A DNA stretch of 59,044 nucleotides from NCBI GenBank assembly GCA_964398215.1, contig CAYNNP010000010.1, positions 1-59,044 on the forward strand, read 5' to 3'. Under the pieces are notes generated by a model. That model had not been told where the DNA came from and made no database searches. It was given only the letters and a program-made list of their open reading frames with translations. Of this stretch, positions 25,039 through 35,400 are shown one piece after another. The translations under genes were made by a program, and so were the position numbers. Positions within the stretch are counted from its first letter, which is position 1, and each line of letters starts with the position of its first letter. This DNA is from CAYNNP01 sp964398215 (lineage in GTDB: Bacteria > Planctomycetota > Planctomycetia > Pirellulales > Pirellulaceae).

Positions 25039-26472
25039 TTACGCAAGGATTGACTTGATGACGTTGCCGGCGACATCTGTCAATCGGAAACGACGTCCGT
25101 TGTAAGTGTAAGTTAGTTTTTCGTGATCGAATCCTAACTGGTGCAAGATCGTCGCGTGCAGATCGTTGACATGGACTTTGTCCACCGCCGCATGGTGACC
25201 GATCTCGTCTGACTCGCCGTGGGTGACGCCTCCCTTGATTCCGCCACCGGCCATCCAAGTCGTAAAGCAATGCGGGTTGTGATCGCGCCCCGGTTTCTTG
25301 GCCTTTTGCGTTAGTGGCAACCGACCGAATTCGCCGCCCCAAATCACAAGCGTATTGTCCAGCAGTCCGCGTTGCTGCAAATCGGTCAATAACCCTGCAA
25401 TCGGCGTGTCGGTTTCGCCAGCGAACTGACTGTGATTGCCTTGAATGTCATTGTGTCCGTCCCAACTGCGTTGGTTTTCCATGCCGCCGGAATAGATTTG
25501 CACGAAACGCACGCCGCGTTCAACCATTCGCCGAGCGGTCAGACATTGACGGGCAAAATGATCGCAGCGTTTTTCGCCGATGCCATACAAATTTTTGATG
25601 TGAACAGGCTCAGAATCTAGGTCAAAGGTCTCTGGGGCCGCAGACTGCATTCGATAGGCCAGTTCAAAACTCTTGATCCGCGCCTCCAATTCCAATTCGC
25701 CATCGTGCATTGCCGCGTGCTGTTGATTTAGAGTTTTCAGTAGTGCAAGCTGACGTTGTTGCTGCGCAGTATTCATATGGCTGGGACGATTCAAATTTTC
25801 GATCGGGTCTCCCTTTGGTTTCAGCCAAGTCCCCTGATAGACACTCGGCAAGAAACCGGCACCCCAGTTTGCGGCGTGTCCCTTGGGCAGTCCTCGGTCC
25901 AGCGGATCAGACATCACGACGAACGCTGGAAGGTCACGACTTTCACTGCCCAGTCCGTACGTCACCCAGGAACCAACACAAGGCAAACCCATTCTCGGTT
26001 GGCCCGAATTCATCATGAACAGCGCTGGACTATGGTTGTTCGATTCGGTGTGACCGGAATGAATGAACGCCATCTTGTCGACATGCTCACCCAACTTGGG
26101 AAACAGAGAGGACACCATCTTGCCACATTCACCGCGTGGCGTGAACTCAAACGGCGACTTCATCAGCGGCCCGACGGCGCTGGAAAAAAAACCGGTTTGC
26201 TTGTCGAAGCCAGCCAGTTCTTTACCATCCATCTTTTCCAGTTCCGGTTTGTAATCCCAGGTATCAACCTGACTGGGACCACCGTTGATGAACAGCCAAA
26301 TCACTGCTTTGGCTTTCCCATCAAAATGTGGACGTTTAGGAGCCAACGGATCGGTGGCATTCGCGGCCAAGAGTCCTTCATCGGACAGAAGCGTGGTCAG
26401 TCCCAGGCTACCGAGACCGGCCCCGGCGGTGCGAAGCAAATCGCGACGATTGAAAAATGATGACATGTTCAT
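25039..26472 (-). CDS. DUF1501 family exported protein
   Basis: A 477-residue DUF1501 protein, a family related to alkaline-phosphatase-fold sulfatases and abundant in planctomycetes. A twin-arginine-like signal is visible at the N-terminus (FNRRDLLRTAGAGLGSLGL). Family motifs are AKAVIWLFINGGPSQVDTWDYKP, HSGHTESNNHSPA, GGMENQRSWDGHNDI, and the terminal WGGEFGRLP and GRDHNPHCFTTWMAGGG. The start at ATG 26472 overlaps the PSD1 stop by four bases (ATGA), so the two are translationally coupled. The pair is a common planctomycete unit proposed to act on an extracellular substrate; the reaction is unknown. Confidence 0.93.
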   Translation of the reverse strand: MNMSSFFNRRDLLRTAGAGLGSLGLTTLLSDEGLLAANATDPLAPKRPHFDGKAKAVIWLFINGGPSQVDTWDYKPELEKMDGKELAGFDKQTGFFSSAVGPLMKSPFEFTPRGECGKMVSSLFPKLGEHVDKMAFIHSGHTESNNHSPALFMMNSGQPRMGLPCVGSWVTYGLGSESRDLPAFVVMSDPLDRGLPKGHAANWGAGFLPSVYQGTWLKPKGDPIENLNRPSHMNTAQQQRQLALLKTLNQQHAAMHDGELELEARIKSFELAYRMQSAAPETFDLDSEPVHIKNLYGIGEKRCDHFARQCLTARRMVERGVRFVQIYSGGMENQRSWDGHNDIQGNHSQFAGETDTPIAGLLTDLQQRGLLDNTLVIWGGEFGRLPLTQKAKKPGRDHNPHCFTTWMAGGGIKGGVTHGESDEIGHHAAVDKVHVNDLHATILHQLGFDHEKLTYTYNGRRFRLTDVAGNVIKSILA

Positions 26473-29400
26473 GGCAGATAAATAAACTCGTTCAATCCAA
26501 AAACAACTTGGCAAAGATCGGCCAAAGCAAGCCGCCGACCTTCTTTGACATTCGCATACGATTGAGTTTGTTGCTTGACAAACAAACTGCTACTGGCCAG
26601 TTCATCCGCTGTCGGTTCACGCGTCAGCGTACGCAAATAGATGTCGCGAATCGCGTCACTGGTTTCCTTGTCGTTCACACTGCTAGCCAACGCAGCAGCC
26701 CATTTCAAAACCTCGGCATTGTTCATGAACAACAACGCCTGGGGCGCGATCGTGGTACTCGGTCGGCGCCCCTGGCTGCTAAGCGGTTCGGGTTGGTCAA
26801 ATATCTGCATCATCGGTATCAGTTGGCTACGTTTGATCATGAAGTAAATGCTTCGTCGCCGTTGATTAGGGCTGAGTGTTCCCGGCCCATACATTCGCGC
26901 ATCCAATTGGCCAGACGCCGCCAGCATGGCATCACGCACAATCTCCGCTTCGATTCGCCGAGTCGGGTAGCGCCAAAACCATTTGTTTTCCGGATCAATC
27001 TTTTCGTTCGCAGTCGAACCCGTCGTGCTTTGCAGCCACGTTGCACTTTGCAGAAGCTGACGGTGCAATGGTTTAAGATTCCATCCGTTGGCGATCAGCT
27101 GCTGCGCCAAAAAATCCAACAGCTCAGGATGCGTTGGTGGCGTGCCTTGCAAACCAAAGTCATTCGGGGTGGCAACGATCCCGCGGCCAAAGTGGTGATG
27201 CCAAAGTCGATTGACAATCACTCGTGCCAGCAGATGACCGGCGCCGTTGTCGGTATCGGTGATCCAGTTCGCCATTGCCGTCCGTCGATAACTGGTGCGC
27301 GTCCAACCATCGGGTGCAGCCTGGTTCCAGTCGTCACTCGTCTTTCCGTCGCGCATCAGCACTTGCAAGAAACCGGCTTCGGCAACTCCCTGCTTTTGGC
27401 TCGGATCGCCTCGACTTAGGAAATGCGTTTGCGGATAAAAATGAGGAAAGCCGCGGCCGTCTGCGTGATGCTTGGTCGGCGGAAAACCCTCGCTGGAAAC
27501 TTGGACCTTCACCATTTTGGGTTTTGGTTTTTGTGTTTCCGATTGCTTGACCGCATTTGCCAGTTCTTTCCATTCGGATTGGGTGGCTACGAACAGAGGA
27601 AAGAGTGTGCCGCGATGTTCTGCCGTCAGCTGGCCGTTTTTTGCTGCGGCCACAGCGTTGGAGATTGCCTGGGTCTGCCCGGTGCCAACCGCCACAACCG
27701 GTTCTGCCAACGGACTGACGGAAAGTCGAAATCGTCCCATCGAATGTTGACTGTTATTGGTGAACCGTAGCTGAAACTCCAAGTTGCCACTGCTAGTGAA
27801 TTCAAGCGGTTTCTCCAAGACGAACACAGCAGCTTGATCTTTTCCAATTCCTCCAGCATCAACGGCCCAACCGGTTCGGTTTTGATCAGCATCGATCGAC
27901 GATGCCACCGACAGGTTCGTTTTGTTCTGTTGATGTGTCGCTTTGGCGCTAGAGAATTTGATAGGTAAGCGTTTCCCATTTGTCTCAGCTGACGTGGCAA
28001 AGACCGTCAAATTACTTAGCGCAAAGTTGCCGTTGCCCGCGCGTCCGGGTCCATTTCGTTTCATCGAAGGATCCGTCAACGCCTCGATTCGAATGCTCTG
28101 GATCGTTAACGAATCAGCTTTGGCCTTGATCGTGTAAGTCTCTTTGGCTGGTGCATTTCCACTGGCAACGATTGACCCGTCATCGGTTGGTGTCAAAGTC
28201 GTCGCTTTTTGGTTGGATGTCGCCGTAATCGCCGTCAAGATCGTCCAATCATCTTTGTGCAACGACGATAGCGCGTCAGCCTCTAACCACTGGTTAAATT
28301 TCTGAACGGTTTCAGGGCGTTTGCCAAAGTCATCGAGGTTCGCGACCAACTGGGCATGCTTGGCGGACCACTTCGCAAGATTGTCTTTGTAGCCTTGCGG
28401 ATCCAAGTCGATATCGATCTCGCTGCGTATCGTTGTTGTGAACGTCGAAACAAAACGATAGTAGTCTTTGACGGGAAGCGGATCGAACTTGTGATCATGG
28501 CATCGTGCACAGCCGATCGTCAAACCCAACATGGAGGTGCCTACGGTGGCGGCCATGTCGTCAAGTTCGTCGTATCGCGCACTCTCAAACTCCTTCTCAG
28601 TCAATTGAGTCGGAAAAACGCCGGCGCCAAGGAAACCGGTCGCCATCATGGCAAGCGGTTTGTCGGGCGCTATTTCGTCACCGGCAAGCTGCCAGCGGAC
28701 GAACTGATCCCATGGCATATCCGTGTTCAGCGCTTTGATCACAAAATCGCGATAGTGGTACGCGAATTTTCGATTGTAGTCTTGTTCAAAACCATGACTT
28801 TCGCCGAACCGTGCGGCGTCCAACCAATGCCTTGCCCATCGCTCGCCATAGTGGGGACTTTCCAGCAGCTGGTCAATCAGGGCTTCGTGGGATATCTGCA
28901 GCGCCGCGTCGATTTGCTCGATCGTCGGTGGCAAACCAATCAGGTCTAAATAAAGGCGACGAATTCGAACGCGATCGTCTACCACCGGATTCGGTCGCAA
29001 GCCCTGTTCGTTTAATTTCGCCAACACAAACCGATCTGTATCGGTACGCGGCCACTCGCTTTGAATCGCTGGAGGTTTCGGATTTGACAGAGGGCGAAAC
29101 GACCAAAAGTCGCGATCGCTCTGCGTGACTTGCATGGCCGCGGTTTCGGACGTCTGTTTGTCAACTAGCGGTTTGTCATACGGTGCGCCCAGTTCAATCC
29201 ATCGTTGTAGATTCGCAATCAAATCTTTGGGCAGCTTGTCGGCAGCCGGCGGCATCGTTGGTTCATCATCATGCCGAACAAGTTGGAGAAGGTAGCTGTC
29301 GGTGGCAGTCTTCAAGTCGATGACTGGACCCGAGTCGCCACCTTTGAGCAACCTATCGCGAGACGACAAGTCGAAACCGGCTCGAGTCTTTTCGCCGCCG

Positions 29401-29561
29401 TGGCACTTCAAGCAATGTTGCTTGAGCGCGGAGCGAACCGAATCACGGAACAACTCCGTTCCTGCTTTCATTCGTTTCGCGTGATCGGCAGGCAGTTGCT
29501 GAGCAAACGTGAATGATGACAGCCCGGCAAGCAACAAAGACGCAATGAACGCTCGAAACAT
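26469..29561 (-). CDS. PSD1/DUF1549/DUF1553 cytochrome-c domain protein
   Basis: A 1,030-residue exported protein with a signal peptide (about 1-20, ending FTFAQQ). A planctomycete-type cytochrome c site C50-LK-C53-H54 follows, with GGEKTRAGFDLSSR. The DUF1549 (PSCyt2) region includes FVLAKLNEQGLRPNP, RRLYLDLIGLPPT, ARHWLDAARFGESHGFEQD and a second heme-like CARCHDHKFDPL. The C-terminal DUF1553 (PSD1) region has RVIVNRLWHHHFGRGIV, HPELLDFLAQQL and a RPSTTIAPQALLFMN segment. It is coupled to the downstream DUF1501 gene by a four-base overlap. The pair probably acts in the periplasm in polymer breakdown or redox, but no reaction is proven. Confidence 0.95.
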   Translation of the reverse strand: MFRAFIASLLLAGLSSFTFAQQLPADHAKRMKAGTELFRDSVRSALKQHCLKCHGGEKTRAGFDLSSRDRLLKGGDSGPVIDLKTATDSYLLQLVRHDDEPTMPPAADKLPKDLIANLQRWIELGAPYDKPLVDKQTSETAAMQVTQSDRDFWSFRPLSNPKPPAIQSEWPRTDTDRFVLAKLNEQGLRPNPVVDDRVRIRRLYLDLIGLPPTIEQIDAALQISHEALIDQLLESPHYGERWARHWLDAARFGESHGFEQDYNRKFAYHYRDFVIKALNTDMPWDQFVRWQLAGDEIAPDKPLAMMATGFLGAGVFPTQLTEKEFESARYDELDDMAATVGTSMLGLTIGCARCHDHKFDPLPVKDYYRFVSTFTTTIRSEIDIDLDPQGYKDNLAKWSAKHAQLVANLDDFGKRPETVQKFNQWLEADALSSLHKDDWTILTAITATSNQKATTLTPTDDGSIVASGNAPAKETYTIKAKADSLTIQSIRIEALTDPSMKRNGPGRAGNGNFALSNLTVFATSAETNGKRLPIKFSSAKATHQQNKTNLSVASSIDADQNRTGWAVDAGGIGKDQAAVFVLEKPLEFTSSGNLEFQLRFTNNSQHSMGRFRLSVSPLAEPVVAVGTGQTQAISNAVAAAKNGQLTAEHRGTLFPLFVATQSEWKELANAVKQSETQKPKPKMVKVQVSSEGFPPTKHHADGRGFPHFYPQTHFLSRGDPSQKQGVAEAGFLQVLMRDGKTSDDWNQAAPDGWTRTSYRRTAMANWITDTDNGAGHLLARVIVNRLWHHHFGRGIVATPNDFGLQGTPPTHPELLDFLAQQLIANGWNLKPLHRQLLQSATWLQSTTGSTANEKIDPENKWFWRYPTRRIEAEIVRDAMLAASGQLDARMYGPGTLSPNQRRRSIYFMIKRSQLIPMMQIFDQPEPLSSQGRRPSTTIAPQALLFMNNAEVLKWAAALASSVNDKETSDAIRDIYLRTLTREPTADELASSSLFVKQQTQSYANVKEGRRLALADLCQVVFGLNEFIYLP

Positions 29562-29696
29562 ATCTCTTCCGGCTAACGACAGACTAAGAACTGGTGGAAT
29601 CTGAATAGATAATACTCTATCTAGACAGCGCCATCAGATAATGCCTCTTCCAGCCCTTGAATGCCGTAAAAGTGGTGCATTGGTCTCGCGAACAAT

Positions 29697-30011
29697 CTAT
29701 CGCCAAAAACTGAATGCCAGTGCTATGACGGTCAGCAATCCAAGAACGACGATCAATAGATTCGGCATGACCTTGAATTTCTTGCGCAGTGAAGGGCCAA
29801 ATTGGCTGAGCAATACAAGCGAAACAACGATACCTAGAATTTTGCCCGCCGTCAGGTCTTGCGTGATTAGGAACGCGGACAGCAACAGTAACCCACCAGT
29901 GATACTTCCTGCGATCAGTGAAGCCTTGCTAGAAGCTTTGACATAGCCCATGACTCCTCCAAAAACGACAAAAGCTCCGAATACTCCTGTGATGATGACC
30001 GGCAAGTCCAT
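29697..30011 (-). CDS. TMEM14-like small membrane protein
   Basis: A 104-residue protein with four hydrophobic helices (about 5-24, 31-48, 54-68, 82-101). It matches the bacterial TMEM14/UPF0136 type: GAFVVFGGVMGYVKASSKASLIAGSITGGLLL is the typical glycine-rich first half. The function of bacterial members is unknown. It stands alone, 135 bases from the PSD1 gene start, and is separated from the upstream M28 peptidase gene by a terminator and repeats. Confidence 0.8.
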   Translation of the reverse strand: MDLPVIITGVFGAFVVFGGVMGYVKASSKASLIAGSITGGLLLLSAFLITQDLTAGKILGIVVSLVLLSQFGPSLRKKFKVMPNLLIVVLGLLTVIALAFSFWR

Positions 30012-30085
30012 GTAAGTCTTTTCAATTTATGAGGTTTAGTTTTGTAAGCGGTCAGTCGCTTATAGCAAGACGCTTGTTGAAAAAA

Positions 30086-30110
30086 GCCAACCTTGGAGAT
30101 GAAGGTTGGC
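30086..30110 (-). terminator. Rho-independent terminator downstream of M28 peptidase gene
   Basis: A perfect 9-bp stem GCCAACCTT/AAGGTTGGC with a 7-base loop, followed on the minus strand by six T. It lies 174 bases beyond the M28 stop and 75 bases before the TMEM14-like start. Confidence 0.8.
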
Positions 30111-30125
30111 AAAAGCGAAAATTCA

Positions 30126-30166
30126 AAAAGCGTGAGCGTGGACATTAGTCGCTCGCTCACGCTTTT
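30126..30166. repeat. 13-bp inverted repeat
   Basis: Arms AAAAGCGTGAGCG (30126-30138) and CGCTCACGCTTTT (30154-30166) are perfect inverted copies with a 15-base loop. The A/T ends could make it a weak bidirectional terminator. It sits between the 81-bp element copy 2 and the stronger terminator at 30086-30110. Confidence 0.6.
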
Positions 30167-30176
30167 GGTTATCAAC

Positions 30177-30257
30177 CTTTGAGCCGCAGGGCGATAGCCC
30201 TGGTTTCGAGCACAACCAGACCGTCAATAACCGGGGCTATCGCCCATCGGCTCAAAG
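30177..30257. repeat. 81-bp palindromic element, copy 2
   Basis: 79 of 81 positions match the copy at 24880-24960, in the same orientation. One change (C to T) is in the inner arm and leaves a G-T pair in that stem; the other is in the loop. It lies 26 bases after the M28 peptidase stop. Confidence 0.9.
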
Positions 30258-30283
30258 GTTAGCGCCGTCGGCTCAGTAAAGGT

Positions 30284-32332
30284 CTAGGGTTGAGCAGGTC
30301 GTCTAGCCAAGACGACTTTGACCTTGATGGGCTTGGCATCGCGAATCACGGTTACTTCAACGGTGTCGCCGGGTGCAAGTGTACGCAGGTGCTCTAGCAG
30401 TTCATTGGAGCTCTTGAGTTTCTTTTTACCCAACATGTCGATGTGATCGCCTTGTTTCAATCCTGCCTTTTCAGCGGGGCCTCCAGCGGCAATCGATGAA
30501 AGGATCACACGTTCATCTTCCTGGCCAAGCGTGACGCCAATGTAGGAACGGAGCTGTGAGCGTGGCGATGATCTCTGTTGGATTCTGACATACTTTGGAC
30601 GTGGGGTGCCCAACGCAATCTTCTCGCCTAGCTCGATCACCATGTTTGTGATTCGAGTCATTCCTTCGTAGTTCACTTTGTCAGCGTCGTCAGTAGGGCG
30701 ATGGTAGTCATCGTGCAATCCTGTGAATAGGAACAGGACGGGGATACCAGCTGCGTAAAAAGATTGATGATCGCTGGGGCCAAAACCCGTTGGGATCTTC
30801 GCCAGCTTGAAACCGAATCCTGGCATGTCGTTGGTGGTTTCGATTAGGTCGTCAAAGTTCTCTGCGGTGCCAGTTCCATAAACGGTCAGTTCGTTTTCGT
30901 TCAATCGTCCGACCATGTCCAGGTTCAGCATGGCAACGGTTTCGTCGATCGGAAACAATGGATGTTCAACATAATATCGACTGCCCAGCAGCCCTCGTTC
31001 TTCACCAGTGAAAGCCATGAAGACGATTCTTCGTCGCGATTCTTTATCGGCCAGACGTTTGGTCAAAGCACGCGCGGTTTCGATCATTGCTGTTGTGCCG
31101 CTGGCGTTGTCGTCAGCGCCATTGTGAACTGCGATCGTGCCTGGCGCGAGCGAACCAGCGCCGCCCATTCCAACATGGTCGTAATGGGCGCCGATGACGA
31201 TTGTTTCTTCCGCAAGTGGTCCGCGTCCTGGCAGAATCCCGATGACATTTTTGCCGTTTGCACGACTCGGTGTCAGTTCGACTTCGATCGATGCGGCAAC
31301 ATTGGTCAAGGCAAAGCTTTGAGGTTTTTCGTTTTCATCAATGGCTGATTCGAGGTCAGCTAGTGATTTTTTCGATACCGCTTTTAGCAACTGCGAAATC
31401 GTATCGCGTGCAACGGAAAGGACCGGGACAACTTTTTGTCGTCGCGATGCTCTACCAGCTTCTTGCACGCCCAACACACCCCGCTTGGATTCCTCGGTCG
31501 CCGACTTCATTGATTCGACCATTTTCTCGGAACGCGCTAGCTTTTCTTTCAGCGATTCACGAACCTTTGACGCCTCTTTGGGAAGCGATTCCATTTCTTC
31601 TTTGATTTGTTTTTGTCGAGCCGTCTCTTGTCCAATTCTTGCTTGCTGACCGGCAAGTCTGTTGGCAACACTGGCCGGATCGTTGACGATGATGACGGCT
31701 GCTGCGCCGTGGTTGATCGCGTTTTCGACTTTGGTTGTAAAGAAAGCGTGACGTGTGTTTCGTTTGCCTTGGAACTTACTGTCATCACGATTCATTCGTG
31801 GCTCTTTGCGGATCACGATCACGATAGCGTCGGTGGCATCGATGTCCTGGTAATCGTCGTATTGCATTCGCGGGGCTGTGATACCGTAGCCTGCAAAAAC
31901 AACTTTGCCTTTGAATTGACCTGCTTGAGCGCCCAAGCCCAATGGGTTCATTCCCTCGGCCAGCTGTGCTTTGATTTCGCGACTGTCCTTGGAATCAGCG
32001 TCAATAATGAACTCTGCAAAATTGTTTTCTTTGGGACCAGGTCGTGTTCCCAGGTTGATTTCGACGTCTTGCATTCCAGTACCGCCGTACTGCTCGACGT
32101 CCAAACCAAATTGCTTGAACTGATCCCGAATGTACTTGGCGGCTTCATGAATCGTTTCCCCTTCGACAGAACGGCCTCGCATCTCGTCGCTGGCCAAGAA
32201 TTCAACCGTGCTTTTAATGCGCGTTTGCATTTCGGGGTTTGTGAACGGTTGATCGGCAAGCGAGAAGCTTGTCAGGCAGCAGGCTACGATCAAAGAAATC
32301 AAAGCACTGCAAGAACGAAGAGAACGATGCAT
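30284..32332 (-). CDS. M28 family zinc peptidase with PA and PDZ domains
   Basis: A 682-residue exported aminopeptidase-like protein. The start is set at ATG 32332 (MHRSLRSCSAL), which gives a clear signal peptide ending LTSFSLA; the longer frame adds 20 unrelated residues. Order: an N-terminal helical region with FLASDEMRGRSVEG, a PA-like domain (FKGKVVFAGYGI to AAAVIIVNDPAS), and a helical insert of charged residues. Then the M28 domain has zinc-binding motifs GAHYDHVG (about 381-388), NGADDNASGTTAM, FTGEERGLLGS, LNLDMVGR and GPSDHQSFYAAGIP. A C-terminal PDZ (about 590-680; YIGVTLG, AEKAGLKQGDHI) closes it. It is followed by the 81-bp repeat and a terminator. Confidence 0.93.
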   Translation of the reverse strand: MHRSLRSCSALISLIVACCLTSFSLADQPFTNPEMQTRIKSTVEFLASDEMRGRSVEGETIHEAAKYIRDQFKQFGLDVEQYGGTGMQDVEINLGTRPGPKENNFAEFIIDADSKDSREIKAQLAEGMNPLGLGAQAGQFKGKVVFAGYGITAPRMQYDDYQDIDATDAIVIVIRKEPRMNRDDSKFQGKRNTRHAFFTTKVENAINHGAAAVIIVNDPASVANRLAGQQARIGQETARQKQIKEEMESLPKEASKVRESLKEKLARSEKMVESMKSATEESKRGVLGVQEAGRASRRQKVVPVLSVARDTISQLLKAVSKKSLADLESAIDENEKPQSFALTNVAASIEVELTPSRANGKNVIGILPGRGPLAEETIVIGAHYDHVGMGGAGSLAPGTIAVHNGADDNASGTTAMIETARALTKRLADKESRRRIVFMAFTGEERGLLGSRYYVEHPLFPIDETVAMLNLDMVGRLNENELTVYGTGTAENFDDLIETTNDMPGFGFKLAKIPTGFGPSDHQSFYAAGIPVLFLFTGLHDDYHRPTDDADKVNYEGMTRITNMVIELGEKIALGTPRPKYVRIQQRSSPRSQLRSYIGVTLGQEDERVILSSIAAGGPAEKAGLKQGDHIDMLGKKKLKSSNELLEHLRTLAPGDTVEVTVIRDAKPIKVKVVLARRPAQP

Positions 32333-32389
32333 TTCTCGCCCAGGTTGTGAAAGGAATAAAACAGTTGTGAAGCTGCCATCAAAAACAAA

Positions 32390-32430
32390 CACTGCCCGTA
32401 TGAAGTCCGATTGGGCCTCATGGGGCAGTG
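32390..32430 (-). terminator. Inverted repeat upstream of M28 gene
   Basis: Arms CACTGCCC/GGGCAGTG with a 25-base loop, followed on the minus strand by TTTGTTTTTG. It is 63 bases beyond the secDF stop and likely ends the yajC-secDF transcript. The long loop lowers confidence. Confidence 0.5.
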
Positions 32431-32493
32431 CAATGATGCGGGCTGCTTTGACTATTCTACCACAAATCGCTGGGCAGAGCCTGATTTAAAAGG

Positions 32494-35400
32494 CTATGCA
32501 GCAGCGGTCTTCTTGTTCAGCTTTTTGTTGTCCTCGCGATCCAACAACCACAACAGAATTGGGCTCGCGACAAAAACAGAACTGTAAGTACCCGCTAGGA
32601 CTCCGATGACCAAGGCAAATGCGAAGGCGTGGATGCCGTCGCCACCGAACGCGTACAGCAAAACCACAACGATCAGCGTTGTGATCGAGGTCAACAAAGT
32701 ACGGCTAAGCGTTTGATTGATACTTACGTTCACCATTTCGCCGGTCAGCTTCGGTGCCTTGCCCTTGGTTTCGCGAATCCGGTCAAACACGACGATCGTA
32801 TCGTTCAATGAATAACCGATGATTGTCAGCAGTGCCGCCACAACGGTCAGGCTGATCTTGAACTGGTCAAGCAATAAGAAACCAAAGATCGGAGCGAGCC
32901 AGAAGCTGATCGCGATCGCGCCCAGCGTGATCAATACATCGTGCAGCAGGGCGACAACAGCGGCGAGTCCATAGATGACTCGTTGGAAGCGGAACCAGAT
33001 GTAACCGATAATGCACAGAAGGCTTGCGAACAGAGCCCCCAAAGCACGGCCGATCATGTCACCTGCCACACGTCCACCAACACTGTTGCTACTGATCCAA
33101 ATTGGATCACTACTAAGAGTCTTGCCGACTTCGTTCATTAGTTTTTCGCCATCCGAAGATGACACTGGAATCGAGACATTCCACTTGGAGAACGGAATCG
33201 ATGACTTGGGGGTCCAGTTACCCGCTTTCTCGCCTTCGGGGCTGAAGCGGATAGCGGTTGTGCTGAGTGGAATGTCAATCGACTTGGCGACTTCGTCGAT
33301 AACATCTGCCAAAGCACCGCTTGTGATTTTGGCACCCGTTTCATCGCCGTCGATGCCAAGCTGAATTGTGGTGTTCCAGAGTTCAGCGCCACCAATCGTC
33401 GGGATGTCAGATTCGGCAGGTGTGGCGTCGGTGCTATCGCCTGTCGCCGGAGCGGCAGTTCCATCGGCGGCCGGAGTGACATCTGCTGCAGGAGTGACAT
33501 CTGCTGCAGGAGTCCCATCGGCGGCCGGAGTNNNNNNNNNNNNNNNNNNNNNNNNNNNNNNNNNNNNNNNNNNNNNNNNNNNNNNNNNNNNNNNNNNNNN
33601 NNNNNNNNNNNNNNNNNNNNNNNNNNNNNNNGCCGGAGTTGTATCCGGTGCCGGAGTTGTATCCTGTGCGGGAGTTGTGTCCGGCGCTGGAGCAGTGTCC
33701 TGTGCAGGTGTTCCATCGGCTGCAGGTGGTACAGGAGTGGTGTCCGGTGTCTGTTCATCTTGTGGATAGAACGCTACCAACTGGCTGCCGTTATCACTGC
33801 TGAATAGCGAAGACTGGTCAGCGATGTCCGCACCACCGACTTTGACATTGTAAGTCACCAAATCGATGTTGGGATCATTCTTGAACGCGCTTATGACAGC
33901 GGCTTGTAGTTCGTTAACCGACTCGAACCCAGAGTCGACTTTGAACACCGTGTTGTCTTGGCCGCCCATCGTTACTTTATTCAGCGTGTACTGAACAGAC
34001 TCGCCTTGTTCGTTGACCATGGTTGTGCCGACCAAATCGCGAACCGTTTGCGAATCGGTTGGAGTGTTGACCCGGAACTGCACGGATGAACCGCCAGCAA
34101 AATCGATATCGAGAATTCCACCGCCACGCGTGAACAGCGAAAGCACACCGACAACGCACAAGACTGCGGACAGGCCAAGAGTAAGTTTGCCCATGCCGAT
34201 GAAGTCAAAATTGCCTTCGCCAGTGAACTTGTGACGCATTGAGTTAACAGTGTCCGACATGCCAAGGCTCAAGAATCCGTGGCGTTCGGCGAAATCGAAC
34301 ATCGTTCGCGACATGTAAATCGCTGTGAACATCGAGAACAGGATTCCCAAGATCAGCGTGACTGCAAAGCCGCGAATCTGGTCAGTACCGATTGCATACA
34401 GAACAATCGCTGTGATCAGTGTTGTCAGGTTGGCATCGACAATCGTGACGGTAGCTTTCGCAAAACCATTGCGAACAGCCATGCGGTCTGCCGCACCTTT
34501 CTTCAGCTCTTCTCGAATCCGTTCAAAGATCAACACATTTGCGTCAACAGACATACCGACCGTCAGTACCAGTCCAGCCAGTCCAGGCAATGTCAGTGGC
34601 TGGTTGATCAAGACCATGGTTGCCATGATCATCGCAAGGTTCAAAACCAGAGCGACGCAAGCAACCACACCAGCGAATCGATAATAGAACAGGATGAAAA
34701 TCAAAACCAATGCCAACGAAGTGATGATCGCGTAAACACCCTTTTTGATGGTGTCAGCACCCAGCGTTGCATCAATCGCGTTCTTGGCGATCGGCTCGTC
34801 GTTCAAGGCAGCAGGCAGTTGTCCAGCTTTCAGGATTCGTACCAATCCATCGACTTCGTCACGTGTGAAGTTACCAGTGATTTGGCCTTGAGATCGAATT
34901 GGGCCAAGGACATTCGGGGCAGACAAAAGAGAGTTGTCCAGGATGATCCCAAGTTGACTTTGGAAAGTTCCATCGGGAGCGTTGTTGGTTGTCAAAGCAA
35001 AGAACTTGCCGCTACCAGCGTCGGTCAGATTGAACGATACGGCAGGAGCCCCTTTTTGGTCAAAGACGCTTGCAGCAAAGGACAGGTCTTCGCCTCGAAC
35101 GATCAAATCTGGATTGACGACCATCAAGGTTTCGATCCGGTCCCAACCTTGCTCCAACACCCACTTGGATTGTTCGTAAGGATCACCACCAACGTTGCGG
35201 GGAAACTCAAAGATCTTGCCCGATTCGGGTTCGCGGCAGATCGCATCGCCCATGCTGACGCGGAACGGTTTGATCTTTCGGTCGTCTGATTCTTCTCGGT
35301 CAACAGTGACCCACATGCCACATTGTCGTTCACCTTCGTAGACTTCTGTTCTCGTACGAATATTGCTGTTTTTCGACTGCGATTGTGTGCGAGCGATCTC

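Noticed and set aside
24880..30257. 81-bp elements as insertion sequences
   Set aside because: Too short, no reading frame and no transposase nearby; described as REP/MITE-like instead.
33460..33742. Possible CRISPR-like array
   Set aside because: Units are contiguous 18-bp coding repeats without spacers, inside secDF.
33368..33769. Plus-strand open frame with AGVVS-type repeats
   Set aside because: It is the antisense of the SecDF hexapeptide minisatellite and gap; the minus-strand SecF reading is clearly the real one.
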